Shown: positions 31,514-42,744 of the stretch, piece after piece
Position numbering within the stretch: position 1 is the stretch's first letter
How the letters are laid out: each line of letters starts with the position of its first letter
Source: Rhodocollybia butyracea
Lineage: Eukaryota; Basidiomycota; Agaricomycetes; Agaricales; Omphalotaceae
Length of the DNA stretch: 64,000 bases
Assembly: GCA_015501585.1 (NCBI GenBank)
Contig: JADNRY010000047.1
Coordinates: 1-64,000, forward strand
Reading direction: 5' to 3'
Notes under the pieces: model-generated
Database searches by the model: none
The model's input: only the letters and a program-made list of their open reading frames with translations
Told to the model about the DNA's origin: nothing
Translations under genes and position numbers: made by a program

Positions 31514-33437
31514 ATCGGAGATGGCGAGCTTTTATGTAGTTCGGATAAAATACAGATCATATACCCGTTTACGGACCCCGGTTAATGCTATAAGAATCCG
31601 GATAATATTAGTTAATATATCCGACAGTCAACTCGAAATGCCAACACACCGATGTAGGCACCCTGCACTTGCCCTTTGTAAACTCGTCTTTGAAGCACAC
31701 TGTACACAGACAGAGTTGTGCCCAAAATCGTGCACAAGTTGTGCGAGGAAGCACCACGAGTCACATGCATGGACGCTTATCCAAGGTGGCCTTTCAATTA
31801 CTTCGCTGTACTAAGTATATAGAGTAGGATTAATTAATCCTGAGATGTAACTAACATTGTTACTCACATTGGGCCCTTCGGAGGGACTTTCTAACGCGAG
31901 TTATTAGCGTGTTTTTTTACATTCGGGCTTGAATCTGTTGATTCCAGAATCCTAGCCTCGTGTACTGGGGGAGCAGACTCAAGCATAGAGTTAACATGAG
32001 CCGACGTCGCGTTGGCGGACACTGTATACTTATGTCGGCGGTCACCTGGTCCCTGACTGAGATTCAGAAGCAACAATGAAAGTGTGGTTATCTAGGTAAA
32101 TACTTTTGCGCATAACGTTGGCATAACGCGGACGCCGGGTGCTCAAGCTTCAAGTCCTCTATTAACCTACTCAAATCCGAGACGATGAAACTAGCTAAAA
32201 GTGACACTCGACTCAAAACTATGACCTATTTTTCTCCCCCGCCAGACTCTCAAGATCTTATTTGTCTGCTCAACGTCGGCATGTAGTAACTTTCAGGCTT
32301 AGGCTCTGGATTGTGGTAATCTCTGGCAAGCAGGTAGTAATAGCAAGTGTCATACTTTGCGAACACATCTACCTCTAAGCAAAAAAGTAGTCTAGTAGAG
32401 CTCCACTTTAGAAGAAGTTTTTAGAGGTATCTATTTTACGCCATTTTTGGCCTAGTGTGAAAGCCTTGCTCGCGATAGTGGGTCCTTTACCTAATCAGTG
32501 ACAGATCACCACTGGTAGCTCAGGCTGTTAAGTAAAAAATTGGCAGGACACATAGTGATCTGCTGCATGTATCAGTGCCAACCTATCGCATCATGTATTG
32601 CCCAGAGCCATAAGGAATCAGGATACTATATATCCCAAAGAAAATGTTACATTCTTTATTTCCGAGGCCTGGAATTAGTACGCCATGCCAAAAATATATC
32701 GCCATTGAGATTAGTAAGGGACTGACAGATTCTGAGGAGCGTAAAGTCAGTAAAAAGGAGTGCAAGATAAAGGCATGGTAGGTAAAGGGTCGAGGCACAG
32801 ACTTTGAGATATTTTACTGACAGTAGGGTAGAGATGAAAATTGGATGAAAAAGTCTTGAAAGGTTGTCCGACATCGCCGGAGGTCAAGGTTGAGCGAGTG
32901 ACAGAAATGAAATAAAGTTGTACCTTGTTCTGATGCTTGTAGGCATGCCCCAACGAGACACCTTGACAAGATACAATTCAAAATGAGAATCTCAAAACTC
33001 GAGGCATGAAGGATTCCCCCAAGAAGAGATCCTTGGATGGTTAATTTGGGATGGGTTGGGTTTATTCTGATGTACCAGAATCCGGGTTTCTAACATGTGC
33101 CTAACATGTGCCTACATGCACCCTTCATATCCTCAGTCAGGTCATGCCCATGACATTGAGGACGATGCTTGGCCATGGATGGGACAACCGTATGGAAAAT
33201 GCTACTCACTTGCAAGATAACAACTCTATGTATACCATATATTAAGCAGATGCTTCGAGTTCGTGTACTGTTGTTCATGTACTGTTGTTTGGTTTGTAAC
33301 CGGAAACCGGGAACCACTGTCTTATTAATAAATCAAATGAGGACAAGCCGAGGTCCGAACAGTGGCACATCCGAACATTGGTCCTGTTTGAAAGTTGAAC
33401 CATTACCACCAATCTCCGACTGGGCTTTACCCGCAAT
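31514..33437. other. Long intergenic stretch, no gene seen
   Basis: About 1.9 kb without a supported gene. Short frames on both strands overlap one another and have no recognisable content. About 32190-32285 is an inverted, diverged copy of sequence just upstream of the CHAT gene (about 25920-26010), sharing AAGATCTTG, GAGTCTG and TAGTTTTGAGTC blocks. Confidence 0.45.
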
Positions 33438-36018
33438 ATGACTACCAGGCAACTCAAACTTTCTCAAAAATCTACATCACATGCGAAAGCCAGTACTGCT
33501 GTCTTGTTGGTAGATGACCCTGGCTGGAGACACCCCGCCGAACTCATCTACAGTCGCAGTGCTTATTGGACAGACAAAAAAATTTTCTACTATTGTATTT
33601 CCAATGCTCTCAGTGTCAGCCCATATTCCTCATCTGCCCCTCACATACTCTTCGTCTCACATGACAAGAAAACAATTGCCATGAATGAAAAATATCGAAT
33701 CCCTCTCATGTTTGTTTCGCGATGGCAGTGGAACAAACTGAAATCATTGATGACGGCTCCGGAAGCTGAACGGGTTTGGAGATGGCAGGAAGAGAGATAC
33801 GAGGTGTTGCATATTGCTCGGGTTTGGAAGATATTGACTGACGAAGGGCCAACGAGCGAATCTTTGGCGCATGCTGGGTATGGGAACGGAATGGAGGAAC
33901 GGGTGGAGCAAATCAAGAGGTGGAGATGCCATACGTTGGACAGAGTGCTAAACAGATTTCGAATGGGATGTTTCTCATCAGAAGATTCGCGAGTGGAGGA
34001 GTTTTGGCAAGAGCACCGGGAGACTCAGTATGTGAAAGATGTTACCGAGTTTGGTGAGCTTTGTGACATATCAATCAAAGCATCCACTAACTATCGTAGA
34101 CTGGAAGAGCTGGATTTCTGAGCCTCGCGACGGAGTCACCTTTTCTCCATCTGAGTTTGACAGTGGACTTTCTGCTGAACATCTCATGAGAGGCCTGGTG
34201 GTAAATGACCAAGTCTGGATTTGGGAGACACCGGAGAACCCGATGCCAAATGCTACACCAGCTTGGTCTATACGGCCGATAGCCCATGACGTGTTTTATC
34301 GGGGTAAGGCCCAGTCGGCCAAATTCTCTCCTGTTCCTCCGAGATCCACTCCAAAATCAAGGCTGTCAGGTTCAGCTTGTTGTACAGAGACGCAAACTCC
34401 ACCTCGAGTTCGAAGAGCTCAGAACCCAACGTTTTCAAGCGTTCCCACGTCAGTAGCTGATTCAGGTCGGTCTGGAACAGTAAATACAACAGCGAATGGC
34501 TCGAAACCGACCATTTCCACCCAGATTGCTGGTTCTGGGCAACTGGGCACCAACTCAAAACCTATCTTTGGGCCATCAAGACCACTGGACCCTGTCGCTT
34601 CGCAATCGCCACTACAGATAAAGAGCCCGGGTTTATCTCAGTCTGTTTCCAAGGCTCTGGAAACCAAGTCCGAACAACTGTCACCATCCGTCAATTTTGT
34701 GGTCCCTCCTCAGCCTCAGCAGACAGTGACTACACAACCCATCACAATTTCAGCTCCCAGTGCACTTGAAAATCACGATGGAGTCCTGCAGCTTCCTTTG
34801 GGCACCGCTAGTAATGACCTGGTTCCTGCCATGTCTAGAAAAGAGAAGCTTCTGGCCCGACGCAGATATATATCTAGCCGAAGGGCCACAGAGTCTCATG
34901 CTTACGATGCTAGAAGTGTTAAACGCTCTGGAGCTATAGAAAGTGTGGGTGTTCCTTCTATATCTCGGTCGGTTTCAGACTCGAGGAAGATGGATATAAA
35001 TCATGCTTCCAAGAAGGGTGATCAGAAGCTTACGCTTCGAGTGTCTCCCGCTCCTGTGACAGTATCAGCATCCCATCCTTCAGCAAATCTTATAAGGGCC
35101 TTTGATGCATCCTTATCCTCCTTCTCAGAAGAACTAGTTCATACCAGGTCATTGATTGCAACTCCAAGCTACGAAAATTCAAACTCAATTCAGCTGGCAG
35201 CTTCACACAGTACACCCGGTTTAGACTTGAACGGAGCTGCTGAGCCTCCTGTAGCCGGGTCAGTTTCTGTGCCTGCGGCTATTTCAAACCCCACTACAGC
35301 CACAACTGTGGCTGTAGCCAGCTCTAACATTCCCAGTGCCAAGATCAAGGTCCACCCAACGGATACACATGCTTTTATTACTCCCACTAGTACCGCCGCC
35401 CATGCCACTACTAATATCACCCACGTAGCCACCATGCGGGGACTTAAACGTGCCGGATCTCCACTTGAAAACCTGGCCAGTTCCAAGTCCGAGGCCAAAA
35501 CCAAAACCAAAACCAATGTTCATTTCCATCCATCCTATCATTGTTCGCCTCCGGACCTGAGGTCGGACGACTCAGGTTCTTCATTTCCGCCTTCAACCTT
35601 GGAACCTAGACAAGCATTGACACTGGCAGCAGCGCCGATGCCCACTACAGCAGCTACGTGTACAAGTACAAGTGTAGCTGGAGTAAATCCCATAAACGTT
35701 AAACATGTGGGTAAGCCGCGCCCACTCTCAAGTTTAACCGAGGATGAGCTTTGGACGATGTTGCTGTATGGGGACAGGAACAATGATGCTGTGAATAAGA
35801 GCCGCACTGTAATGGTGGCAGATGCATGTGCAAGTGGGGAAAAGGCTGTAATTCAGCGTGGTATGGATATTGATGGAAGAGGGAGGAAGGACGGCGATTC
35901 ATACACAGATGAAATGAGAGATGTAAACATGGGTGGAAAGGCTGATTCTTCAGTCAACGATGTCAAATCTGAATCACGAGGCTTATGGACCTATTCACTT
36001 GCGCATCTCCTGGGTTGA
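33438..36018 (+). CDS. Hypothetical protein, 844 aa
   Basis: Two exons, 33438-34053 and 34100-36018, joined across a 46-nt intron with a CTAAC branch site; phase is kept. I do not recognise the family. The first 270 residues look globular, with many aromatic residues (WRHPAELIYSRSAYWTDKKI, VWRWQEERYEVLHIARVWKI, MRGLVVNDQVWIWE). The remaining 570 are mostly disordered, rich in Ser, Thr, Pro and Ala, with basic patches (KEKLLARRRYISSRRA) and a more ordered LSSLTEDELWTMLLYGD near the end. No signal peptide or membrane segment. The long basic, disordered body would suit a nuclear or scaffold protein, but that is a guess. Confidence 0.7.
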
Positions 36019-36436
36019 TGGTTTGCATGCTCCGTTCTTATTTTTAGAATCAAAAACTGTTCTATTTCTCTGCCATTTACTAAGTACTCACTACGCAATC
36101 TTTATCTCACCGGAAGGGGTCTGAAGGTCAGGGTAGAAAACATAGCACTGACCCAGAACTACTAACGGCACATGGGGCCACGCATGGCCGGTGTTTGAAT
36201 GTGACACCTCGTGGGGTATAGTATAAAAAGCTGGATCTCTTAAGTCCGCTATACGTTGATCTGGGATCAGGAATCAGGACACCACATGTAAGCACCCGGG
36301 AGGCCGCCGGGTGAGGATTATATTGCCTTCCTTACATCAATACTCTCAAAGACAAAATTCAAATACTTATGTCCAGACTCCAAAGGTAAAATAAGCGCGC
36401 GCGTTTACTTATTTTTGGATGTACAAAATATATATA
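36019..36436. other. Intergenic
   Basis: No gene. A small perfect hairpin (CACCCGG with CCGGGTG, 36293-36313) and a TATAAAAAG element at about 36220 are the only features noted. Confidence 0.4.
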
Positions 36437-36438
36437 TA

Positions 36439-37376
36439 CTACACTGCTGCACGGGATCATAGAAAATTATTGAAACTCACAGCATTGAAAATGTTCTGAT
36501 ATGTTTTTAGAAATATTTGCGAAGTGAGCCGGGCGATTATTCTTGAAATCTTTTGTTTTCAAAAAATTATGCGCATGTTTTGAGAAAGATTTGAAAACGT
36601 TTTGAGAATGAAGTAAAAGTTGATGGCCTCATTCCTTCCTCATGCGATGGAAGAGCGGGGCTCCCGGCTCCTTGTATACTCTCAGAATCGCACACAAATA
36701 AAGATATAAAGATGTATTCATGGCAAAAAATCTAAGTATGTAGCCTACAGCTTGGCAACCTGGACTCCTCAGTTGGACAACTTGAAGCCTGAGTTTGAGC
36801 TTGATTACGTTGAAGAATGTTGAAGAACGTTGAAGAACTTGGTGAACGTTGACGTGGCAGCCTTGACTTGAAAGGCAGAGACATTGAGCTTGAGTGCTTG
36901 AGCTTGCATATGGTTGGCCTTGAACTGAATGGAATCAACTTGAACCTTGATACTTGATACTTGAGACGAGTGCTTGAGTGCTTGAGCTGTTGCAAGAACA
37001 AGACTTGAGGGGAAAAATTTTGCGACAACTTGAAGTTCGGCAGTGATGGTTGAAGTTGAAGGGGGGAGTCATCAACAAAAAAAACACGCGCTCTTATTTA
37101 AAAGGCTCACGGCGGCCGTACACCGCACGCGTTGAGAGAAGGTCTCATGAGCGCTGAAACTGCGCTGAAACTCCAGCCTCAATGATTTCTCAAAAATATT
37201 TTGATAAATCTTGAAAAGATGAAGCTTAGTCAATTTTTTGTGCTTAGAACTTACCAAAATTACAAAAATATCGGGATTTATGGAAACATTATTGATAGTT
37301 TCTCGAAAGCCAAGTTTCAAACTTTTCTGATCCGAGTATTTGTCGAAAATTATAAACCTTGCGTGCAGCAGTGTAG
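36439..37376. mobile_element. MITE with TA duplication
   Basis: Terminal inverted repeats CTACACTGCTGCACG (36439-36453 and the complement at 37362-37376) are flanked on both sides by TA (36437-36438 and 37377-37378), as for Tc1/mariner-type insertions. The 938-bp body has no transposase. It includes a low-complexity section rich in CTTGA (about 36770-37040). The right end lies 4-6 bp beyond the stop codon of the dehydrogenase gene, so it probably supplies that gene's 3' UTR. Confidence 0.75.
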
Positions 37377-37382
37377 TATCAA

Positions 37383-38774
37383 TTACAGTCTACTATCAGC
37401 CAAATTCTTGATTACAATCTCTAGATCCAAGTTGATATTTGCTAGCATGTCCTCTGTGGTCTTCTTAGGTGCCCACCCAAGAGCAGCACCCCGCGTGGGC
37501 TTGCCACGGGAATTGGTAGACAATGCAGCATATCCGCCAACCTGAGGAAATAGCGTCCAATTAGATACAAGCATGTCACCGAGAAATAAACTGCTCACAC
37601 TAAAATACTTATCAATCTCTTCCTTGGTAAAGGAAGTAGGTTCCTCACTCTTCCCTTTACCTACGCGCACCATGGCCTGAGCTACTGCCTTACACACTTG
37701 ATACAAGCTATGTTCCCCCGTTATTCCGAAGATATACCCGTCACGGCCATGGGGAAGAGAAGACGTCTCAGAGAGTGTAGCGTCGAAAACGAGGCTGTAT
37801 AAATCAGCCACTAGGAAAGATTTAAAAATCACCTTTGTACTATTGTTTTTGGATCGGAGCCAAATCGGAGCTTACATTCGTGAATCTCAACATTATTCCA
37901 GATATTTAAGCCCTTTCCAGCCATGCCACCCTGTCCTCGATCCAAGGATGCACGAATCAAGGAAGGGATCAGGATGGACTGGGGGTTGGATATCCCCGAA
38001 TCGAACAGCGGACCTTGAGCAGTGTTCCAGATGTGTGTGGGTAAGATAATGTACGCTTTTACGAAGCCTGAATAAGAGTCAAGTCCGTTAAAATTGACGG
38101 GTTGGGGGAAGATAGGAGATCGAAAATTACCTTCGGCGTCGGCGTTCACAATCGCTAGATCGACAGGCCGATGGGGCTGAGAAGGATGCAGGGAATTAAT
38201 CTGGTCGGAGTCCGCGTCGTCGTAGATGGTTGTGCTAGCGTACATTCCGTCCGCATTATCAGCCAAGACACCTGTTCCAGACTAGTTCGTAACGCGCCAG
38301 CGTTAGTCAAATGAAAAAAGATTCAAGCACTACTTCTCACCGTATTGATGTAAATCGGCCGTTTACCAGTTTTTTTCAAAGCTTTTCTTCAGTCCTCTGA
38401 GTGCACCCTCGGCAGCCACGACGTCGTCACAGTCAGCCTTTACTTGTAGTAAGCTTCACTGTATATTTAGAGCTACCTCGACTCTTACCATGGCGATGAC
38501 AACGTCGACTTCTTGAGCAGCTTTTTCCATCAGCTCTAAATCATCATGTGAGCCTACAATTGGCGTTATCCCATATTCCTTGAGACGTTTCGCTTTGTCT
38601 GATGAGCGGACTACGGCGCGGATATCGAGTGAAGAAAAGTCTGATCGCTGCATGAAGCGAGTTAAGATAGCGCCACCAATATATCCTGTTCATAACTTGT
38701 AAGTACTAGGCCCGCATGGTGTACTGAAATCCAAGTAGATCTCACCAGTAACACCGGTCATAAGAATCTTCGTC
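37383..38774 (-). CDS. NmrA-like NAD(P)-binding protein with a frameshift
   Basis: Five exons on the minus strand: 38744-38774, 38489-38685, 38341-38437, 37876-38281, 37383-37810. All junctions keep phase except inside exon 3. The protein starts MTKILMTGVTG-YIGG, the glycine-rich nucleotide-binding loop of a Rossmann fold. Next come DIRAVVRSSDKAKRL, VDVVIAMADCDDV, YINTSGTGVLAD, and a C-terminus with a YIFGITGEHSLYQVCKAVAQ block, matching fungal NAD-dependent epimerase/NmrA-type proteins of about 385 aa. Exon 3 has a run of seven A on the coding strand where six would keep the frame; seven leads to a stop a few codons on. This is either a real loss of function or a homopolymer sequencing error. 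Confidence 0.82.
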
Positions 38775-39917
38775 ATTGTGTAAGTAGAAGTTAAGAGTCT
38801 GGTAGTGTTAAGTTGAGTTGGAGGGATGTTTGCTGGATTCTGGGTTTCTCGCCTCTGAGCCTTTTGTACGCAGAGTTTTCCCGAGGATAAATTGAAGGCG
38901 AGAAGAGCGGAGCTCACCTATCATCCTCAAAGGATAGAACACAGCAAAACTAAACAACGGATGACTGAGCAACTTTTTGCGACACTCGTAACTTACTATC
39001 AACGTACTATCACCCACTAGCGTCTTTGTCATCATTGAACATTGAGCGTTGAACGCAGAAGACGGAGCATTGTTCATCAAATTAACGGACCGATTCGAGC
39101 CTGAAGATAGATGACTGAGCACTCTTTGCATCACTTGGATATTGGTCATCTGAAAGCAGGAACACTGGACATTATTCTCGGCCGAAACTGTACTTCGTAT
39201 CGCGCAATATGACGACGGAGGGAACCACTGTGGCGAATAAGAGGCGTAATAATATCAATGCTCGAAAGCTAGATTAAGGCATACTCCGAGCTAACAGGAA
39301 GTACCTGAGCATTCATCGCAAAGCTTGCGAGCAAGAGTCTTGAGTATTGGGTTAGCGAAAGCTAAAGTGGCAAGTTGATGGAGAAGACATGCCCAGTGAC
39401 TTCAAACCAATCATCACCAGTTTCCTCTCCGCCGCACTTTTTGCATTGTTACTTCCTCGCCTCCCCAAGGTAAGTCTGTCTTTACAGGATACCCACCATG
39501 TCGTCGCAATAATGCCGTTGTCCCGGATGTCTCCTGACCGTTCGCTGTCGCGCTGTCCTATCTTTATTACGTTTTCGGAGTGACAGCGTGGAGTTTTCTC
39601 CGGCTCGGTGGTGTCTTGTACAGTGTACTATAAAAGGAGGCTATGGATCGAACAGACACGCTAAATGACTAGATGTAGAGTAGATGTAAAGGATACCTGC
39701 TCGTACCCCTTCACCGGCGCCACAAGAAGTCTGACAGTAACTCAAAAAAAATCGTGGACTATGCGATTTACTTCACCTTATAATTATTAATAGCGTCTTC
39801 CGTGCGTGGCTCGTATACAGGAAACATCCATCAAGCCTCGGGGAGTTTTATGGACGAAAGGAAGGTAACCAATCTGTGGTATGTGTCGGACGTAGCACTA
39901 GGGAGAACTTGTACCAC
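38775..39917. other. Intergenic; possible first exon at 39389
   Basis: No complete gene. An open start at 39389 (MPSDFKPIITSFLSAALFAL, then LLPRLPK) ends at a good GTAAGT donor at about 39470 and looks like a real signal-anchor exon, but I found no following exon. It may be a gene truncated by the CACTA element that starts at 39922. Confidence 0.35.
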
Positions 39918-39939
39918 TAGGCACTATGGGAAGAAAAAA

Positions 39940-40320
39940 CAATTGATATGATTGTCTGAGTCAATCATTTTTTGAAAAAACAATCATTTAGATGTTTTTT
40001 TGCCAAACACTCATTTTGATTGTCTTGAGCAAACAATCATTTAGAATGCCCACAATTCAAGACGATCATTTGGATTGCCTACTATTGAGGACAATCATTT
40101 TGATTGCCTTGAGCAAACAATCATTTAGAGTGCCCAATTCAAGACAATCATTTGGATTGCCTACTATTAAGGACAATCAAAATGATTGTCTTGAGCAAAC
40201 AATCATGTAGAGTGCCCAACATAAGACAATCAGTGAGATTGCCTACTATTGAGGACAATCATTTGGATTGCCTTGAGCAAACAATCATTCAGAGTGCCTG
40301 TAATTAAGACAATCACTATG
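39940..40320. repeat. Left subterminal repeats of the CACTA element
   Basis: About 14 copies of ACAATCATTT or its complement, often paired as ACAATCATTT...GATTGYC in a larger unit of roughly 80 bp that includes GATTGCCTACTATT and GAGCAAACAATCAT. These are the expected transposase-binding repeats of a CACTA element. Confidence 0.85.
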
Positions 40321-41826
40321 AAAGAGACAACATTTTGACTGATATCAGGCTAGACTAAAGGCAATTTATCTAATCCTTAGTAAAAAATTAGAGACTATAC
40401 TAATGACCTTGTAGATCCTTGTATTGGATCTACAAAATCAATCCATTTAAATCACATCCCTAAGGTAATGAGCTTATCTAGTGAGCTATACCTAGGCATG
40501 AACAAACGAGCGAGGGTAACCCACTTCGAAACATGAAGGCATGTCCCAACTGAACAAGAGTAGAGAAAAAATATCCGAGAAAGCATGGACATTGGCCAGT
40601 ATAGGAGTATATTGTGGTCCGTGAATTGTAGCGTCGGCAGCAATGCTTTCCAATACACAAAGTACATGTCTCGAGGATAGTTCCCCGTTACTTGGAATCA
40701 AGAGACGGGGAACATGGACGAGTGGAGAATGAGTGTGTGGCTGGAAGAGTGTGCTGATGAAGATTGGATGTAGAGGATAAGGCTTTGGAAGTTGTTATGG
40801 AGGAGTGAAGACAATGGTACTGGTTGCACCATCTCAGATTCCGGATAATCTCCACCTGAGGGTAGTCCAAATGTCAAATGTATGTATAACATCTCAGGAA
40901 TGAGTGAATTAAGAGTGCTGAATTGGATGATGGATGCAACCCCTTGTGGAATTGCCGAAAGTCTGGCTAGGCAACATCCGGATGTGCAAGAGTTCATCCA
41001 GATTCTGTCTAGTGCTCCTCCTGTCTTGCCAATAGCATTCTAGACCATCCCTAGTCTTCTAAGAAATTGACACGCCAGAAGTATCACATGCTAGAAGAGC
41101 ACTGAGGTCTCCTTGTGTTTTCTCCCCAAAGCTAAGGTCTATCTTGCCCCAACACCATCCTAGCTCAAGCAAACCGGAATCAATTGATGATCCACAAAGG
41201 CGCAGATGGATGAACATTGAACACGTGGGAACTTCTGAGCATACATGCCATCAGTGAGTATGATTAAAGAGTTGGGAAGTGAGTGGTTGGAAGTCGAGAA
41301 CAGGAGGATGTTTGGATTAAGCGCTCAGCCAGCACTCCAGAAATTTGCCAGAAATGGAGTACCAAAGAGCTAAAAGAGCGGGGAGAAGTTGAGAACAAGT
41401 AGTCCGAGAACTGAAGTAATGACACAATTGATAAACAAGTCCAAACCAAGTGCTAGTGAGGTGCAGTCAAGCACTTTGGCACCCAAGTTAAGCAAGCGTT
41501 GAGCAAATTAGATAGACTGTATGCAGTAGTGAGACCCAATAGGGCCCAACTCAACTGCTATGACTTCATGCTGGAGTAGGGGATCGTGGTGTTCCGGGCC
41601 GGAGTTCACTGTCAGTATATAGCCTTTCACGCATGTTTGTAGCTACTCGGTCGTATTCACTCATGTTCTCTGCGATTACTTCTCACTGAGGTTGGGGTCT
41701 CCCACCTCAATGCGCAAAGCCAACACAATGTTGAATGTGGGAGAAAGGGAGCAAACTGAGGTGGAAAGGCAATCCAGATGCAAACACTTGTGAACAAGAC
41801 ATCACATCAAGGGATAGCTGTGAATA

Positions 41827-42330
41827 CTACCACATGTACAACCCACATACATCAAGTGCTAGAGAAGCACATTGAGTACTTCTGGAACTGTGTACGGCGA
41901 CTGAATGAGGTTTGTTTCTTTGGTAGATAATAATACTGCCGCATGACTCGTGAAATCCAAGCTGAATCTTTTCAAGTGGGGAGGCATCGATTTCGATGAG
42001 TCCAGATGCATTACTGGGGCTCACTGCCCCCCAATCGTTGCTTTCGGGTTCTAAACAAGTCTCAATTGCACTGGGCATGGTGGATGGGCTCAAACATTTT
42101 CGGAAATATCCCTGCAACTTGTACTTAATAGTTGAATCGAAGGCTGAGTGTACATGTTGTACCCAAGTTGATAGTATGGGTGGAGGGAGGTTGGGAAGAG
42201 TGAGGGGATGTGGAAGCTTCTGAAAGAACATGTTGCCAACAAATGTAGTTGTCGGGTTGGGAAAGTGAACAGAGTGGGATGGAATGGCCAACACGGAAGC
42301 TAAGGAATGAAGTTGGCTTGAGGCAAGCAT
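41827..42330 (-). CDS. Unrecognised 167-codon frame inside the CACTA element
   Basis: The longest open frame in the element. It is rich in Ser and Pro at the N-terminus (LASSQLHSLASVLAIPSHSV) with a mixed C-terminal half. No motif was recognised. It could be a decayed accessory protein of the transposon or a chance frame. Around it (40330-42740) I see no other supported gene. Confidence 0.25.
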   Translation of the reverse strand: MLASSQLHSLASVLAIPSHSVHFPNPTTTFVGNMFFQKLPHPLTLPNLPPPILSTWVQHVHSAFDSTIKYKLQGYFRKCLSPSTMPSAIETCLEPESNDWGAVSPSNASGLIEIDASPLEKIQLGFHESCGSIIIYQRNKPHSVAVHSSRSTQCASLALDVCGLYMW

Positions 42331-42744
42331 ATGCGAAACATTGTGGTAGTGCTATATACCTGCCCTAGCGGTAGCTAGTACTCCACTTGTTACATTTACT
42401 ATTACCTGTAAGAGCTAACGAAGTACGCAGTAAGCTACAGCTCAGAGATAAGAGAACACTCTGTATTGATAAATACCTAACGAAGTATGCAGTAAGCTAC
42501 AGCTATGGACTTCGTCAGTAAAAGTAAGTATAAAGGAAGTAAGTAGGCTCACCTCAGAGATAAGAGAACACTCTGAGGGGAGCCAATACGAAGTATCTAC
42601 AAATATAAGTAAAAGATACGCGGCCTCCGCAGGTGGTGCGGAAATACGAATAGGCTATGAAACAAGGTACAAACATATAATAGTGCATGTTTAAAGATAG
42701 GATCAAGAAATATACCGCAGGATGAGACGCTTTGTGGAGTAATG

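Noticed and set aside
35190..35807. Hydrophobic minus-strand frames with apparent membrane segments
   Set aside because: They are antisense shadows of the Thr/Ala-rich part of the 844-aa gene; codon use and splicing support the plus strand.
33438..36018. Two overlapping genes
   Set aside because: A 46-nt intron with a CTAAC branch site (34054-34099) joins the frames in phase.
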